Origin: Datisca glomerata
Taxonomy: Eukaryota > Streptophyta > Magnoliopsida > Cucurbitales > Datiscaceae
DNA length: 64,000 nucleotides
Assembly (NCBI GenBank): GCA_003255025.1
Contig: QANY01002362.1
Location: 372,001 to 436,000 of the forward strand
Direction of reading: 5' to 3'
Shown here: positions 11,257-24,450 of the stretch, piece after piece
Position numbering within the stretch: position 1 is the stretch's first letter
Layout of the letters: each line of letters starts with the position of its first letter
Notes under the pieces: generated by a model
Told to the model about the DNA's origin: nothing
The model's input: only the letters and a program-made list of their open reading frames with translations
Database searches by the model: none
Program-made: the position numbers and the translations under genes

Positions 11257-11826
11257 ATTATAGGAGATCTTGTAATCACCTTGTAGTCTACACGACGAGC
11301 ACATGATGATCGTGTACTCCTCTTGTAGACTACAAGATGATTATAAGACTACACGATCATCGTGTACCATTCTTGTAGACTACAAGATGCTTACACAGAC
11401 ATCTTGTAACCATCTTGTAGTCTACACCGCGGGTACATGATTATCGTGTACCCCTATTGTAAACTACTTGATAATTACATGGGCATCTTGTAATTATCTT
11501 GTAGTTTACACGACGGGTACACGAATCGTGTACCTCTCTTGTAGACTACAAAATGATTACAATGACATCTTGTAACCATCTTATAGTCTACATGAAATGT
11601 ACATGATCATCGTGTAATCTACAAGATCATCGTGTAGTCTAGAAGATCACAAGATGATCGTGTAGTCTATAAGATGATCGTGTATTTGTCGTGTAGACTA
11701 CAATACGGTTACAAGATGTCCCTGTAATCATCTTGTAGTCTATAAGAAGGGTTTATGATCATCGTGTACTCGTCATGTAGACTACAAGATGATTACAGAG
11801 ACATCTTGTAGCCATCATATAGGCTC
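11257..11826. repeat. Minisatellite, right part
   Basis: Continuation of the array at 605-867, with units such as CTTGTAGACTACAAGATG, ATGATCGTGTACTC and CATCTTGTAACCATCTTGTA. A 115-base run beginning CATCGTGTACC (from about 11351) matches the run at about 746-867 in order, showing a longer repeat built from the short units. Confidence 0.8.
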
Positions 11827-12080
11827 CAATGAAATACCCATTTTTCTCCTTAAATACTCAATTTTTCCTCATCGAAATTTTTTTCAAGTCTTCCAATGAA
11901 ATATCTATTTTTCACCTAAATATTCATTTCTTATCATTGGAAATGTTTTCAAGCCCTCCAACGAAATACCCATTTTCTCTCCTTAAATACCCATTTTTAC
12001 TCATCAATTTTTTTTTCAAGTCTTCCAACGAAATATCTATTGTTCACCTAAATACTCATTTTTTATCATTGAAATTTTTG
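11826..12080. repeat. Tandem repeat of about 66 bp, four copies
   Basis: Copies start near 11826, 11893, 11958 and 12025, each beginning CCAAYGAAATAYC. Copies 1 and 3 are most alike, as are 2 and 4, so the real unit may be about 132 bp present twice. An open frame across it (11829-12086) follows from the repeat and is not a likely gene. Confidence 0.85.
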
Positions 12081-12089
12081 TATTAGATC

Positions 12090-14575
12090 AAGTGAAAAAA
12101 ATAGAAGAGGTGAAAAAAGAGAATGAAGATGAAGTTGAAGATAGCCATTGATGGAGGTTCGTTGTTTTCATTTGAAATAAAAGAGGAGAGAGAAAGTATG
12201 TGAAGAAAGAGAGTGAAGAAGGTTGAAGAATGATTTCACATTTGATTGGATGAGTGTAAGAAGAGTATTAGGGGAAAGAAAGAAAGAAAAATTAAGGAAA
12301 ATGTGGGCTAGGGGTTCAGTTCAGCCAAAATTAGTTTTGGGTCCGTTTTAGTAAATTGAAAATTTTAGGGGTCCAGTTTAGGTAAAAACCGTTACGAATA
12401 GTTTAGTTTTTGAATAAAATGACCAAAATAACCTTTAAAGATCGTGACTCTTATTCGAGACTTGTACCCGATATCCAAGAACTAGACCCAAAAATCTGAC
12501 CCTCTTTTTCTTCGGGTTATATCAAAAGGGTTGATTAAAGGCATTCTTGGTATTAAAAAAAAAGTACGCCCTTAGCAAGGAAAGTTAACATTTCTGGGTT
12601 TTTTTACCTATAAAATAAAATGTTAAGAGAGTTCTGTGTCTTTTCTGAAACTACAAGGGGTATCCGTGTATTTTAGACAAGCCTCATGGGGGTGTCCATA
12701 TACTTTTCCTTTTTTTTCAATCAAAATATGGCAATCTACATAAGGGAAAAGATACATCATCCCGCACTAGACTATGGTCTAATAAAAATTTTGAGCTAAA
12801 TTTTGGTCTAACATACGAATGTTAAAATTAACACTTCCTAGATTGCATTCTAATAGAATATTTTTGCTAAACCATAGCTAGCAAACACAAAATTTATTAG
12901 AAAATTTAAATTGAAAGAACAACTTAGTCTTTCTCCCTGTAAAAATACTGAATTTCATTTTCTTACGAGTCCTAAAATCATTTTTTTTTGTTTCACAAAA
13001 GTCTGTTTAGAAAAAGTTCTCTTATAATTTTGATAAAAAACTTGTGTTAGTACAAACTCTCTAGTAAGAGTAGCTCTACACTGACGAATACATAGACCAA
13101 GTGATATGTTGATCACTTATGATTAGTTAACGTGTAAATAATAATTGAATTTAATAATTGATAAAATATCAATTTATGAATGAGTAACACATCACATTAT
13201 CAATTAAAAGTAGTTTATATCTAGGTCGAGAATTATTCATCAAATATTACTTTTTTTTAATTGATATTACTTTTGTTTTTAATGATAACTAACTCATAAT
13301 ATCAATATATGATCCTATTAGAAAAACAAAACTTGTGTTAACACAATTGTTTTTTGTGTGACGGAAAATATAGAATTTGCATGATCGAAATTCGGATCAG
13401 AGAAAAAAATATTAATATGATATTTTGGGCAAGCACCCCTCGGTTGTGCTAACAAAAGTAGAAATAAGAAGTATTTTCATCTTTCGCACTTTTATCTGGT
13501 GATTTAAAGTAAATATATATTCTAAATAATGAAAAACTAGAATATAAAATATAAAAAATGATATAACATATATTCTTTTTAGAAATCATAAGTTAACTAA
13601 TTAGATAAATAGTAAGTATATAAATATATTACCTACCAAAAGTATTAAAATTTCATTTTTGTTTCTTTCTTTTTTCTTTGAATAACTGAAGAAGTATTCA
13701 ACTATCTTCATTCATTGCATATCTCTTTATTATTATTTTTTTCAAAAAATATTCGAATCAGAATATATATTATATCATTTTTTGTATATTCTATATTCAT
13801 AATTTCTCATTCAAAGAATAAACAAAGAACTCTGAAGAAAAAAGAAAGAAAAAAAACATTGGGAAAACTCTTCAAATCTTCTTTCTAATTTGTTTAAATG
13901 ACAAAAATACATCATCTAGTTCAGAAAATGATATTTAAGTCTACTCAGTTAAAACACTATAAGTTTCTCAATGAAAATAGTACAATAACAGTATAATCTT
14001 GACTCAAATAATTTTTCAAGCCAAAGCATGAAACTGACCCAACTCCTATGATTTTACTAAGAGTTTCTCATAGGAGACACTTCCTTGAAGAAAACTGTGC
14101 TCTCAAGAGCTATCAAGTAGATAAAGAGGTTTGGGCTAGAGGTTTGGGCTAGTGACATCGCTATTGACTATTGGCTTTTGTGAAAGCTTCTCCACAATAT
14201 ATTTGATCTCTTTCTAAGTCTTCCTTTTCATCAATGATTATGGATCGCTCCCGTCTTGAAAAAAAAACATATTTAGGTCTTTTTTGTCAACGTGGTCTTA
14301 AATCATGAGAGATTCCTATCACTTTTCAAAATAAAATGGATGTTTATGTCATTATTTATAGTACTATCTACAACAACAATCTAAGGGAAAAGACTGTCTA
14401 ACTGTCTTAAAGCATATTGTCCTCTAAAAACAGGGAAAAAGGTAGAATAAAAGTATCCAAATTTATCTGCATTTGCTTTACCATCATGTTATATCTGCAA
14501 TTAAGATACACGTAATATTGTTTTTGGTTTCCTTTTTTTTTTTTTATACAGACAGAGATAATTAACAACTAATTC
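12090..14575. other. Intergenic DNA, no gene seen
   Basis: No coding region supported. 12310-12700 has repeat-like text (GGGGTCCAGTTTAGG, then CTCATGGGGGTGTCC) of the kind found near transposon ends, but I could not pair the ends. 13530-13860 holds an inverted repeat listed separately. 14000-14575 lies just downstream of the NLR gene's stop codon and should hold its 3' UTR. Confidence 0.5.
13530..13860. repeat. AT-rich inverted repeat, possible fold-back element
   Basis: The segment AAAAAATGATATAACATATATTCT near 13553-13576 is matched in reverse complement near 13756-13785. A second arm pair, TTTCTTTCTTTTTTCTTTG (about 13661-13679) against the GAAGAAAAAAGAAAGAAAA run near 13835-13853, lies partly outside the first. 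The arms do not nest as one clean hairpin, so this could be a decayed MITE or chance in AT-rich DNA. Confidence 0.45.
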
Positions 14576-17500
14576 TCAGACAAAAATGTTGAGAAAATCC
14601 AAGCTGATATCTTCTTCCGGCTCGTTGATCAAATTCGCAAGGTTCGGAGCAACAAGCTTCAATCTTCTCGCAGTCTTACCCTCACATACCACATCCTTCA
14701 AATTCCTGAGGTTCCTCAATGAAAACGGCAAGTTATCCAAGCTCAAGCAAGATTTCATGTGAAGCTTTGTCAAGTTTTGCAAATCACCAAACTTTTCAGG
14801 CAGATTAGTAATGCTAAGGCAATTCGAAATGTCAAGAGTAGTCAAGTTGATGAGGCTTGACACTGATTCAGGCAGCTCAATTAAATCAGTGCATGATGTT
14901 AGCCTTAGAACATGTAAATTAACCAAATGACCAATTCCTTCAGGCAAATAAACCAAATTGTGACAATTTGTGATGCTGAGTTTCTCCAGGCCAACAAGAT
15001 TAGAGAACCCGGCAGGCAGTTCCTCCAGATCATTGCAAAAGTCTATTGAAATCTCCTGCAGGTTTGGCATTACATTTGATATCTCAAACGAATGGTTGCT
15101 AAAAGCTCGGCTAACACTACACATGCACAATGATATCTTCCGTAGATTCGGTAATTGTAAGGTGGTGTCAATAAGGGAAGGAAATGAGATTCTTTCCAAT
15201 CGGATTCGCTCTAGAGTTGATAAGGAACTGAGAAGTTGATAATTGGTAAATCGGGTTGGGACGAAACTATAGTTAGTGATGATCAAAACTTTTAGTTTGT
15301 TCATTCGCTTCATGAACTCAGGTAAACTGTAGTTTTCTGTCCTCAGATTCAGTATGACGACTTCAACTTCAGGTGCTTGCAAGTTTAACCAGCATGATGA
15401 AAATCTTTCATCTGCAAATACCATTATAGCCAAAAAAAATTCAAATCATCGTGTAATTAAGTTTTTCCGACTAATTTTTGACTTATGTAGAACAGGTTAA
15501 GGAGCCTTCTTTCTGGTGTTTTGGGGGGGGGGACCAATATTAGAAAGAGAGAGACCTGTGGAGATAGACAAGAGACGAGCGCTGATTGGAGAATTATTGT
15601 ATTGCTCAGACCACCAATTGGGAAAATCGTTTCCAATTATTTCCAAAACCAATCTTGTTCTCTCTTGTATGGAGTCAAGACCACTCCAATGTATTGCCAG
15701 CTCCCTAAGAGCATCATGCTGTGTGTAGAAGTGCTCGTTATAGTAGTCGTCTCCGGCTGGGTCTTTCCTGGTAAATAAGCATCATCATATTGCTTAGACA
15801 AAGTTAAATTCTCCCTCTCAACATTTAGTTCCAACCATTTTTGAAAAATCGAACACTGACATAACTTAACGAAGAAAGAATATTGTTTCCTTCACAGATG
15901 TTCTATAAAATTCATCACAAGATACCATAAGCAAGCATACCTTGTCGTAACAGGATTAACCAAATTGCGATCGGCGAGTTTTTCAAGGGTGGTGATTGCA
16001 CCATCTTCATCAAGTTCATATAAAGCCGAGAACATATCGATGAATGAAGTAGCAGGTATCCTTTGATCTTCAGGAAAAGAACCCACATCCATGAAACTGT
16101 CCTTGATAGAAACCTCATCGTCTGAGATATCTAAGCTGCTTTGTAGACAATTGAGAAGTTCAGTATCAGAATCGAAGAAGGATCGGCCTCGAGACCATTT
16201 CTTTTCTGTATCTCTCCAGACTGCAGCAGGCCGTCCACAGAGTGATCTCCCTGCTATAGTAATAGCCAATGGGAAACTCTTACAGCCTCTTACAATCTGC
16301 ATTTTTGATATATCAGTTATAAAGATTGAATTTTGAGGCTAATATCAAAAGGGGTTCTGCCAGTTATAGAAAAGCAACCTTTTCTACAAGAACATCCGGG
16401 ATGTTAGAGGTCGCGTTAGACAAGGATGCAGAACGACGAAAAAGGTCGATGGCATGAGAATCATTCAATGTTTTCATTTCATAAGGATCGCCATATCTCG
16501 GACTTGGAAATTTAAATCTTGATGTGACCAAAATCTTACAACCATCTATTCGAAAATTAAACTTGTCAAGAAAAGGTTCTGATTCAGACGAAACATCATC
16601 CAGTACAAATAATGATGGACTAATTTGCTTCACCAATTGTTCCAAACAGTTGGTTGCTATATCGTCGTTCTGAAACTCGGGTGCTTCGAGGTACTTGCAT
16701 TGAAATATGTTTTCAATTATGAGCTTTAGGTCTGGCCTTCTTGTTCTTGATACGGGAATGAAAAAGATGTTTTCCTGGAAAGTATCTATTCAAACACTAT
16801 AGATTAGAATGATATTCAAGGTTTCATCCAGTATGCTAACAAGCTCTTGCATAGTAATGTTGCAGAGAAAAAACAGCTTTCAAAACAGAACAGATATAGT
16901 ATATTCATATAGTGATCATTCTAGGAAACTATTTTCAGACAATAGTCTTAAAAATGATTAAAAAATCAACTCATAATTTATTTTCCCTTTTTTTCCTCTA
17001 TTGACAAGAAAGTTAACCAGTTAAAAAGCTCTGCCGGTTCTAAAAACCTACGTGTAAAGGACAGTGAAACCAAAGCCTTATAGACAGCACAGAAGAAACA
17101 AATACATGCTATATGTTTACAACACAACCAAAACAGAGACAGAATGAGAATTAGTACCTTTTACATCATTATCTTTACAAAACTTTTGGGCCAAAGTGGT
17201 CTTTCCACATCCACCAGGAGCAGTGACAACAACCATAGAAACCCCATTCTTCAAAAGCTTCAATTTCAATTCCTCTACAGCAACATCCAATCCAACAGGT
17301 TCATCTCTAAGCTCAGGAACAGCATAAATAGTTATAAATCTCATCTGCTTCATCCCAATCATTCCATCCCCTTCCATTTTCACAAGTCTCTCATCTATAC
17401 CTGTCACTGTCTTCAATGTCTTCTTCCCATCCCTTGATGTTTGCAACAGTATTTCCAACATGAAACCGTTAAGTGAACCATCCAAATCTCGAAGCCTCTT

Positions 17501-17800
17501 CGTGTATTGTGATTTGGACACGAAATTAATCTTCGCCCATTTGATTTTACAGCATTTATCGATTAGCTTCTTTGCTTTATCTACTTTCTTCCTTAACGTC
17601 TCCGTTTCTTTCAATTTTGAGGAATCGGAGCTTTCGTTTAGCTCTTCAATCTCTTGAAGCAGAGGGATTATTCTTTCAAGCTTGGATTTGATATCATCAA
17701 GAATAGACTTGAACATGAGAGCTCTTTCCCCCACATCTAAAATAAATCTCAGTAGCTCCCCAAACGCTGCACCCAAAGCAGCGTCTGCAACAGCCACCAT
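14576..17800 (-). CDS. NRG1: NRG1-type helper NLR (RPW8-NB-ARC-LRR)
   Basis: A helper immune receptor: NRG1-type RNLs act downstream of TIR-NLR sensors with EDS1/SAG101 and are thought to form membrane calcium channels. Five exons by my reading: 17800-17158, 16785-16379, 16296-15941, 15767-15556 and 15411-14576. All junctions are GT..AG and the phases agree, giving 817 aa. Residues 1-150 are the RPW8 coiled-coil domain. P-loop GGCGKTTLA is near 196-204, kinase-2 FVLDDV at 274-279, RNBS-B ILVTSRF follows, the GLPL-like motif is GCKSFPLA, and the MHD position reads QHD (485-487), the RNL signature. Exon 5 encodes the LRRs. ADR1 is the alternative, but VPELRD and the overall text fit NRG1 better. 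No stop or frameshift breaks the model. Confidence 0.92.
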
Positions 17801-19113
17801 TGCAGCAAACTCTTGAAAGCTTGTCCTTTTATAAGCGAAACCCAGATACCCAACTCAGAAAAGGTGAAAATAAGAACCGATTCAAGCTCAGCAACTCAAA
17901 TTTCATGAAAACAGGAGCCGATTTCGCTTCCCAGCTTCACTCTTTTCTTTGTTTTGGGGGGTGGGGTTGGTACAGAGAGAAGTGTATAACTGAGTTGTTG
18001 AAAAGGAATAGGGTGATCGGGGATTCGGGAAAGGTGAGAAGAAAACGTAAAGGAATTCAATTCAGATTCTTACTTGATGCGATTTTCATTTTTTTGCTAT
18101 TCTTTAATTTAGTTTTAAGTATTTAATTAATTATTTTTGTGGGAGCTTCAGCTTCCGCATTGGATTACCTCACACGCCGTCTTGAGCTTCAAGAGGGAGA
18201 CTGTGTTTTCGAGGATGTTTACCTCAGTTGAGAGTTGACCATGTAATTAGCTCATTGAATTGAATCTTGGTATTTGTCCTGTCTTTTTCTTTTCTTCATA
18301 TTCATAAAGATAATAAGCAAAGAAAATTGTCTTTTTCTTACAATAATATCATAAATCTCGTCAGAAAAAGACATAAGTTTAAGGATAATTAATAAATTGA
18401 AGAAAACAGTCTTTTGTACTGCACAATATTATTATTCAAATCTTTATCTTCTCACACAACCCACCTGCACATTTGAAGATCTGGTGAAAAAGATAAAATT
18501 AATCTAGCAAAAAAATTATACTATACTAACATTCTAACTCTAATATTAACACTCTGACAATCATCAACAATCATCAAGTTTAACAGAAAAAATATTAAAT
18601 CCAACAAAAAAGATTTTAATCAGTCTAACAGTAACAAAATAGTCATCAAGTTCAACAACAGAAAAAATTTTAATTAAAGAAAATAAGAAAACTAAATCAT
18701 TAATCATTTAATGAAAAAACTAAATTTTGTTTTAAAAAACTAAAATTCATTTTTTTTCTTTCCTCAAATGACCCTTCTTTAATTTCTCTCATTTTTTTTA
18801 CCTGAGTTGCATTAAATTGCAACTCTATCTTTCTTAAAAGCATTGGGATCATATAGCATGATGCATAGGCAATGAGAAATCAATGTCCAAAATGTTCACT
18901 GCATCACTAGAAATTAGAATATATGAATTGAACATTATAATTCACAAATTACACTTGTTTTTTTACAATCCATTAGGGGTCTCCTCACCTACTATTCTAT
19001 AGTTTCACACTACGTTATTAGGGACACAAGAACTTGAGATATGAAAGCTAACTATACACATAATTAAGAGGTCGTAACTAATCGTAACTAATGCTTAATT
19101 TAAGTACAAATCA
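17801..19113. other. Upstream region of the NLR gene and intergenic DNA
   Basis: Holds the presumed promoter and leader of the minus-strand NLR gene and, towards 19113, the 3' side of the reticulon gene. A W-box-like GTTGACC occurs near 18234, which would suit WRKY control of a defence gene, but a single short match is weak. 18400-19080 is AT-rich with no coding signal. Confidence 0.4.
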
Positions 19114-19777
19114 CTACTCAACCTTCTTCTCTTTCTTTTCTTTTTCTTTGAAGACCTTCACCTTCACATTCTTAATCACCTTCTCATCTAGCTTGTCATA
19201 TATTCTTCTTGCTTGTGCCTTCATCCTTTCCACACCCCTCCTTAGATTTTCCTCGTACTTCACGAGTAGTATTGGTACGCTCATTCCCGTCACAGTTCCT
19301 ATCAACATCATTCTACATATATATATCAACATCATTCTACATATATATATCATCATATGCCGTTTTATCTTACTCATAGACGAACACCAACCAATCAAAA
19401 ATATTTATAAAAACTTATTTAGAAGCAACTACAAGAGTGCTTATGTAATTTAAGTAAATATGTATTAGGAAGCAATGGGGGTCAGTTACCTAGGAAAAGG
19501 AAAGTTGGAAAATCAAGGAGGTTTCCAACATAGGACAATAACCACAAACCAAGAACAACTGAGACAGTGATAGGAAGTTGTTCTTCAGCAGCCACCCTGA
19601 ACATCCATCTCACTCCCTCTTCTATAAGTGCTCGCACTGTATAGGCCGTCTCTATTGCTGCTTTCTCTGAAATTTCCATTCCTGACATGTTTGGTGGCTC
19701 TCTACATTCAATATAACACAAACCCATATCACAAAGTGAAATAACAAATCAAATTAAACTAACTGATCCTCAAAACT

Positions 19778-19829
<52 letters not shown>

Positions 19830-20174
19830 CTTACTTGCCGAGAAGCCGGAGCATGTTGCCCCAAAGGAAGAGAGAAGTAACAAGAAGCAAGGCAAGCCAT
19901 GACACAATGGTGACAAAGTTGAATTCATAGACTTCAAGCAAAACCCAAATAGCTGTCGCTCCTAATAGAATCATCAAACTCAATTTCCATCTCTTCCATA
20001 ATGATATCTCTCTCACAATCTCTGCATCAACGTCAAAATCAACTCTTTCTTAATTCTTAAAGTCTAAACACACATAATATATATTCATTCTACATAACTC
20101 ATACTACTAGTTACCTTACCTGTAATGGGCTGTGATGATTGTGATCTAGAAGACGAAGAAACATTATTATCCAT
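19114..20174 (-). CDS. Reticulon-like protein (RTNLB family)
   Basis: An ER-shaping membrane protein with a reticulon homology domain. Four exons read by hand: 20174-20120, 20021-19835, 19701-19490 and 19298-19114. Phases 1, 2 and 1 fit at every junction and give 212 aa. A short Ser-rich head (MDNNVSSSSRSQSSQ) is followed by LSLWKRW and a first long hydrophobic hairpin (about 33-72). A hydrophilic loop (about 82-122, with EISEKAAIETAYTVRALIEE) leads to a second hairpin (about 123-163, LPITVSVVLGLWLLSYVGNL). The tail is lysine-rich (KEKEKKEKKVE). The hairpins bend the ER tubule membrane in this family. The length is at the short end of plant RTNLBs. I cannot assign the subgroup number. Confidence 0.88.
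19310..19350. repeat. Short direct repeat in reticulon intron 3
   Basis: CATTCTACATATATATATCA occurs twice in a row, about 22 bp apart, just upstream of the exon 4 acceptor. Confidence 0.8.
19779..19829. repeat. (AG)n microsatellite in reticulon intron 2
   Basis: About 25 uninterrupted AG units. On the coding strand it is a (CT)n run a few bases downstream of the exon 2 donor. Confidence 0.97.
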
Positions 20175-20953
20175 TGCAATTTAATTCTATTCTGTGTTTT
20201 TGGTCCAAAGAAACAGAAATGGAAACCAAAAGGAGGAATAACATGAATATTTGTAAGTGTTAATTTTAATTTGAGAAATATGTAAAGTCGTCGGTTTGAC
20301 ACGTTTAAGCCTATTGGATACGTGGAAGCTTTGTAGCCCTCGTGGCATTTTCAGGCTTACCAGCTCACACCGTCAATATTTTAGAATTCTATCCCATAAA
20401 TAAAGGAAAAAACAGTAGGAAAATACAAGATCAAAGTTATGGAGGAAAATTTTACAACGTCGGGGCTATTTCCCCCTATTGACGTTGTGAAGTTTAATAA
20501 CATGTAAAGGTTTCAATAAATATATTCAAAAGTTGAATTAATGTGTTTTGAGTTTCAATAAATAAATGTGTTGAAGAGCTAAATAAATATGTTTAGGAGT
20601 TTAATAAAATCTTCCGTCATTGAAGAGTGACCCATATTAACTTTGTTGTTTTATATAAAAGAATAATTTTACATAAATAAAGTAATTGATCAAATTGTAA
20701 GTGATTAAGTGATGCTTAACTCATTTATCAATTAATACTTTAAAATATTTTGATAAGTGTGAATACACCAACCTATAATTAATTGATATGTCATTTGATC
20801 ACTTAGTATCAAGATTAAAAAATTAGACTACATATTAAGATATTTAATCATAGATATACTATTATACTTCTAATTATTTTTAGTATCTATTACAAACTAT
20901 TTTCAAATTTCATAAATAATCACATGAATAAAATATTTATCATTTTAATAGTA
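20175..20953. other. Promoter side of reticulon gene and intergenic DNA
   Basis: Contains the presumed promoter of the minus-strand reticulon gene (start codon 20174-20172). 20440-20640 has short repeats (ATAAATGTGTT-, TTTAGGAGTTTAATAAA-like). Nothing coding is seen up to the Helitron 3' end at 20954. Confidence 0.45.
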
Positions 20954-20983
20954 TTAGGTACCCGGCACGTGTTCCGCACGTGC
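20954..20983 (-). terminator. Helitron 3' terminal hairpin and CTAA end
   Basis: A perfect 7-bp stem with a 5-base loop, a 7-base spacer and CTAA/T on the minus strand. In Helitrons this hairpin marks the end of rolling-circle replication; it is not a transcription terminator in the bacterial sense. Confidence 0.72.
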
Positions 20984-21426
20984 TCAATCGTAATAGGATG
21001 TTTCAACACTATTAATAACATATATATAATGAGACAACAATATATAATAAAAATTATAGAGTAATTCTCATTTTCACTCATAATTAATAATTGCATTCCA
21101 TCAATTTTATAATTAATAATAGAACTAAAATGAATTATGAATTGAGTAGCCGAACTAAAAATTTATCAATTTTATAATTGAATCGAACCATAATTCATCA
21201 ATGCTACAATCAAATAACACTAACATCCATCAATTTTATATTCAAAACTGAAAGTATTGATATTGCCCAGAATATCGGAAGTTTGAATCTCTCTATGCTC
21301 AGTTTAACGAAAAACATACAATCATCTTTCTCAATCAGTAATTCAATTCACTTCACTGATGATCATCTTTACACATTGATTTAGAAGCATACTCATCAGC
21401 TCAAATATATTGATAAAAGAAATATT

Positions 21427-21460
21427 ATCTATATATATATATATNTATATATATATATAT
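21427..21460. repeat. (TA)n microsatellite with an unresolved base
   Basis: A TA run interrupted by the only N of the window, at 21445. The N probably marks an assembly uncertainty in repeat length. Confidence 0.95.
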
Positions 21461-21649
21461 CAACTGCAAAATATAGATGCTTTCTCAATGGAATTTTCTT
21501 TAGTCCAACTATCCAAGCATGGAGCAAAATTGGATAAGAAGAGAGGTAATGTAATTTTCACAGTTTAACAAAGACATTGGATTAAAATGCTAAAAAGCTA
21601 TCAAATATCATAATCATAACACTAAAAACAACAAATTGTAGACAAAAAG

Positions 21650-22912
21650 CTATTTTGCCTTCTTAAGAAGGTTGGAGGTTCGAGACTCAGCATCTTCTCT
21701 GATGAAACTCCACCACATGTACTGGAATGGTAATGGCATGCGAGAGGGCATGAGCATCTACAAATCCTTGGTATGGAGGGAAATCATAGATCTCGAGGAG
21801 CATCACAAGGCCATCATAATTATAGTGATAAATGATTCCAACTAGTGAGAATGGAGGGTGAACCTAAAACAACAGATTCCACGCAAAGACTATCCAAAAG
21901 CTGTAAAAGTTTCATATGACGTATAATTGAGAATGAATATTGATTTTTAAAAAGATTGTATGATATATAAAAATATAAGTTAAAAGTGTATGGTTGATAA
22001 CACTGTGAAAATCAATGTGCAAAAGAGAACAATCATACCATAATCTAATTTATAATAGTTGCGGTATAATATATGGGTGGTTACGAAAGCAAGCAGTGGA
22101 GTAGAAACCAATACTATGGAAGCCTCATCCCTCACATTAAAGCATCTCAGCACAGCCACAAAAAGGGAATACCCAAGTATCACCACAGCTGAAGAATAAT
22201 CCAGTTTTTCTGTCAAATCCACGTCCCTGCAGTTGGATAATAGAACAAGTTATGTGCAGGGTATTGATTGTGCGGGCACCATATACACTGTTTCATTGAA
22301 AGATGAAAGTTAATTGCTCTAGAAAGTAATGGATAAGCTTACCGACTATGAAAAACAGCACTCCAAAACCAGGAATTCATTGACAAGATCCCGTAGATGT
22401 GCCACAAAATCGCATACTTATAGTATGTCTTTTTGGTAACTTATAATACATAAGTATGAAAAAGGATAACCATTCATGAAAATGCATTGCAAGGTTGAGA
22501 GCATACATAGCTATAGAAACATGTCGCTGAGTAGTAAGCATGTTAAAAACTAGAAATTAGAAGATTATAATAAGGTAACATCAAACCAAATCTAAACATA
22601 GAAGCGGTTAAAGTTTATATCCTATTAAAAACTAAACCTGAATTCCATATACAACCATGAAGGGCCATTTACCATGATATTTGACAGGACCATGACAAAG
22701 AGCCTCTATTTCTTTCTCTCTATTAAGCATACAATAGTAATGGCAGTCACTTTAACAATATCATTGTTTCCACCCCAAGTAAAGACGTTCCTGCATATAC
22801 CATGGACATTCAATGCATACACCATCTGACGAGAATTTGCATCGAGGAAAAGCATGTATGCCCTATGCATCCAGTTTCTTCACATTGTGTAAGACAAGCC
22901 CTATAGTACAAG
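21650..22912 (-). pseudogene. PGAP3: PGAP3/PER1-like GPI-remodelling gene fragment, broken
   Basis: Minus-strand exons match plant PER1/PGAP3, the ER/Golgi membrane protein that removes a fatty acid from GPI anchors. About 22910-22638 encodes YRACLTQCEETGCIG, later QERLYLGWKQ, then HGPVKYHGKWPF. 22526-22343 encodes ALNLAMHFHEWLSFF, then ILWHIYGILSMNSWFWSAVF. 22226-22039 encodes DVDLTEKLDYSSAV. 21863-21650 encodes MLLEIYDFPPYQGFVDAHAL and a tail ending KKAK. Splice sites are kept, but a shift follows the first Cys block, two stops fall at GWKQ-x-x-C, a shift lies in exon C and another near the C-terminus. The 5' exons with the signal peptide are missing. It lies wholly inside the Helitron. Confidence 0.88.
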
Positions 22913-23214
22913 AAGAATAAAAAAACATTGTCTCTTATCCATTCTTTTTTATCTGTATGAAAGTCAAGAGAAAATTGAATTCCTTCGATCTAATATAGTA
23001 AATGATTTACAAGATCTCATCACAGAAAAGAAAAGAAAGAAACTATAGTACGCATTCGCAAAGATAACAATCAACATATAATTTATCTCCAAAAGCAAGT
23101 TTAAACTATATGCTTGTTTGATTATTCAAAGTCGTTTGTCATACTTTTCATTCAATTTGTCGTCGAAAGATGAGTTCCTATTGTCCGTAATAAGCCAGCC
23201 TAATTTATACACAA

Positions 23215-24450
23215 ACAAAGAAAAGAAACAAAATTCACTGAGCCGCATAATATGACCACAAACAGCCAAAAACAAAGACCATCAATTGAAAACAGAAATA
23301 GAGAAAATACACACAAAAGACCAAGCTGCAGAATGTGAGTAGAAAAACATAAATAACCGAACACTCTCCAAAACTAGATCATGACAAAATGATACAACTC
23401 TTTTCAAAAGATAATACACCTCTATCCTAAACAATAACTTAAAAACCTTAAACAAATAACATAATATACAACACACCGATTAAAAAGATAGACAAAAAAA
23501 TAGTACGCACCGAATAAAATAGAACAGATGACTAAAAAATCATAAAACAACACTCTCAGCCAAAAACCACCGCTTAGCCAAATAACCGTAAACAAACATT
23601 TGTAATTCGGTCAACATTTCTCGAAGTCGCGAAAAAAATAAAAATAAAAAATCAAACTTTATTAATAGACCAACAGATAAACAAAAAAAACACATAAAAA
23701 TACAGATAACAAAAGAAAAAAAATAGAAAAAGAAAGACATACACAAAAACTAAAGCTAAAACGTGGAAACAAAAATAAAGGGAAAAAAAGACAGAGAAGA
23801 AGCAAAATAAAAGAAGACAAAAAAAAAAAGACAGAGCCGAAGAAAGAATGAGAAAAAGAAAGACCAACAATACAATTGAGGCTGAAAATCTTAAGTTATT
23901 ATCAAAAATTAACATTTTTAACCGTAACCGACATATATGAGAACATAGCAGTTAAATACACTCAAAGTTAGAGGCAAAAAAAATGCAAAGCCAAATCACT
24001 TAAGCCGAAATATTACTAACAAACATGAACCAATGACTAAACCAAAAGTAAGCAATCACAAAACCGTATGAACATGTATAAAGAGCAAAAAAAAAAAGAA
24101 CTACTTCAAAAATCATATGAATATCAACATAACAATCATAAGTCAGAAAATTATAACTCATGTTACAAACCAAAAGTCACAGGAAGAAAAATGTAGCAGA
24201 AGGAAAACTGAGAGCTGGATAACACGTGAATATCAAATTTATAAACCCACAGATGGAAAACAATCAAACTGAACCGATTAAAACAGACAAAAAGATCACC
24301 GATTATTGAAAAAATATACTTGCAATGCAAAGTAAGTCTATCCTAAACCAAAAGATCATCGATTATTGAAAAGATATACTTGCAATATAATGTAAGTCTA
24401 TCCTAAACCCAAACAAATGGATATTGGCTATCAACGATTGAGACAAGAAA
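23215..24450. repeat. Internal Helitron module, copy 1
   Basis: Begins ACAAACAAAGAAAAGAAACA then CACTGAGCCGCATAATATGACC, and ends near CTATCCTAAACCCAAACAAATGG. Diverged, partly deleted copies lie at about 27296-27960 and 28790-29390. A smaller direct repeat of about 63 bp (GATCACCGATTATTGAAAA..GTCTATCCTAAACC) is doubled at 24294-24420. Confidence 0.75.

Noticed and set aside
12300..12720. A further transposon end (GGGGTCCAGTTT and GGGGGTGTCC text)
   Set aside because: No inverted partner or target duplication found in the window.
18966..19060. Possible small gene downstream of the reticulon gene
   Set aside because: Only short broken frames in AT-rich DNA; more likely 3' flank.
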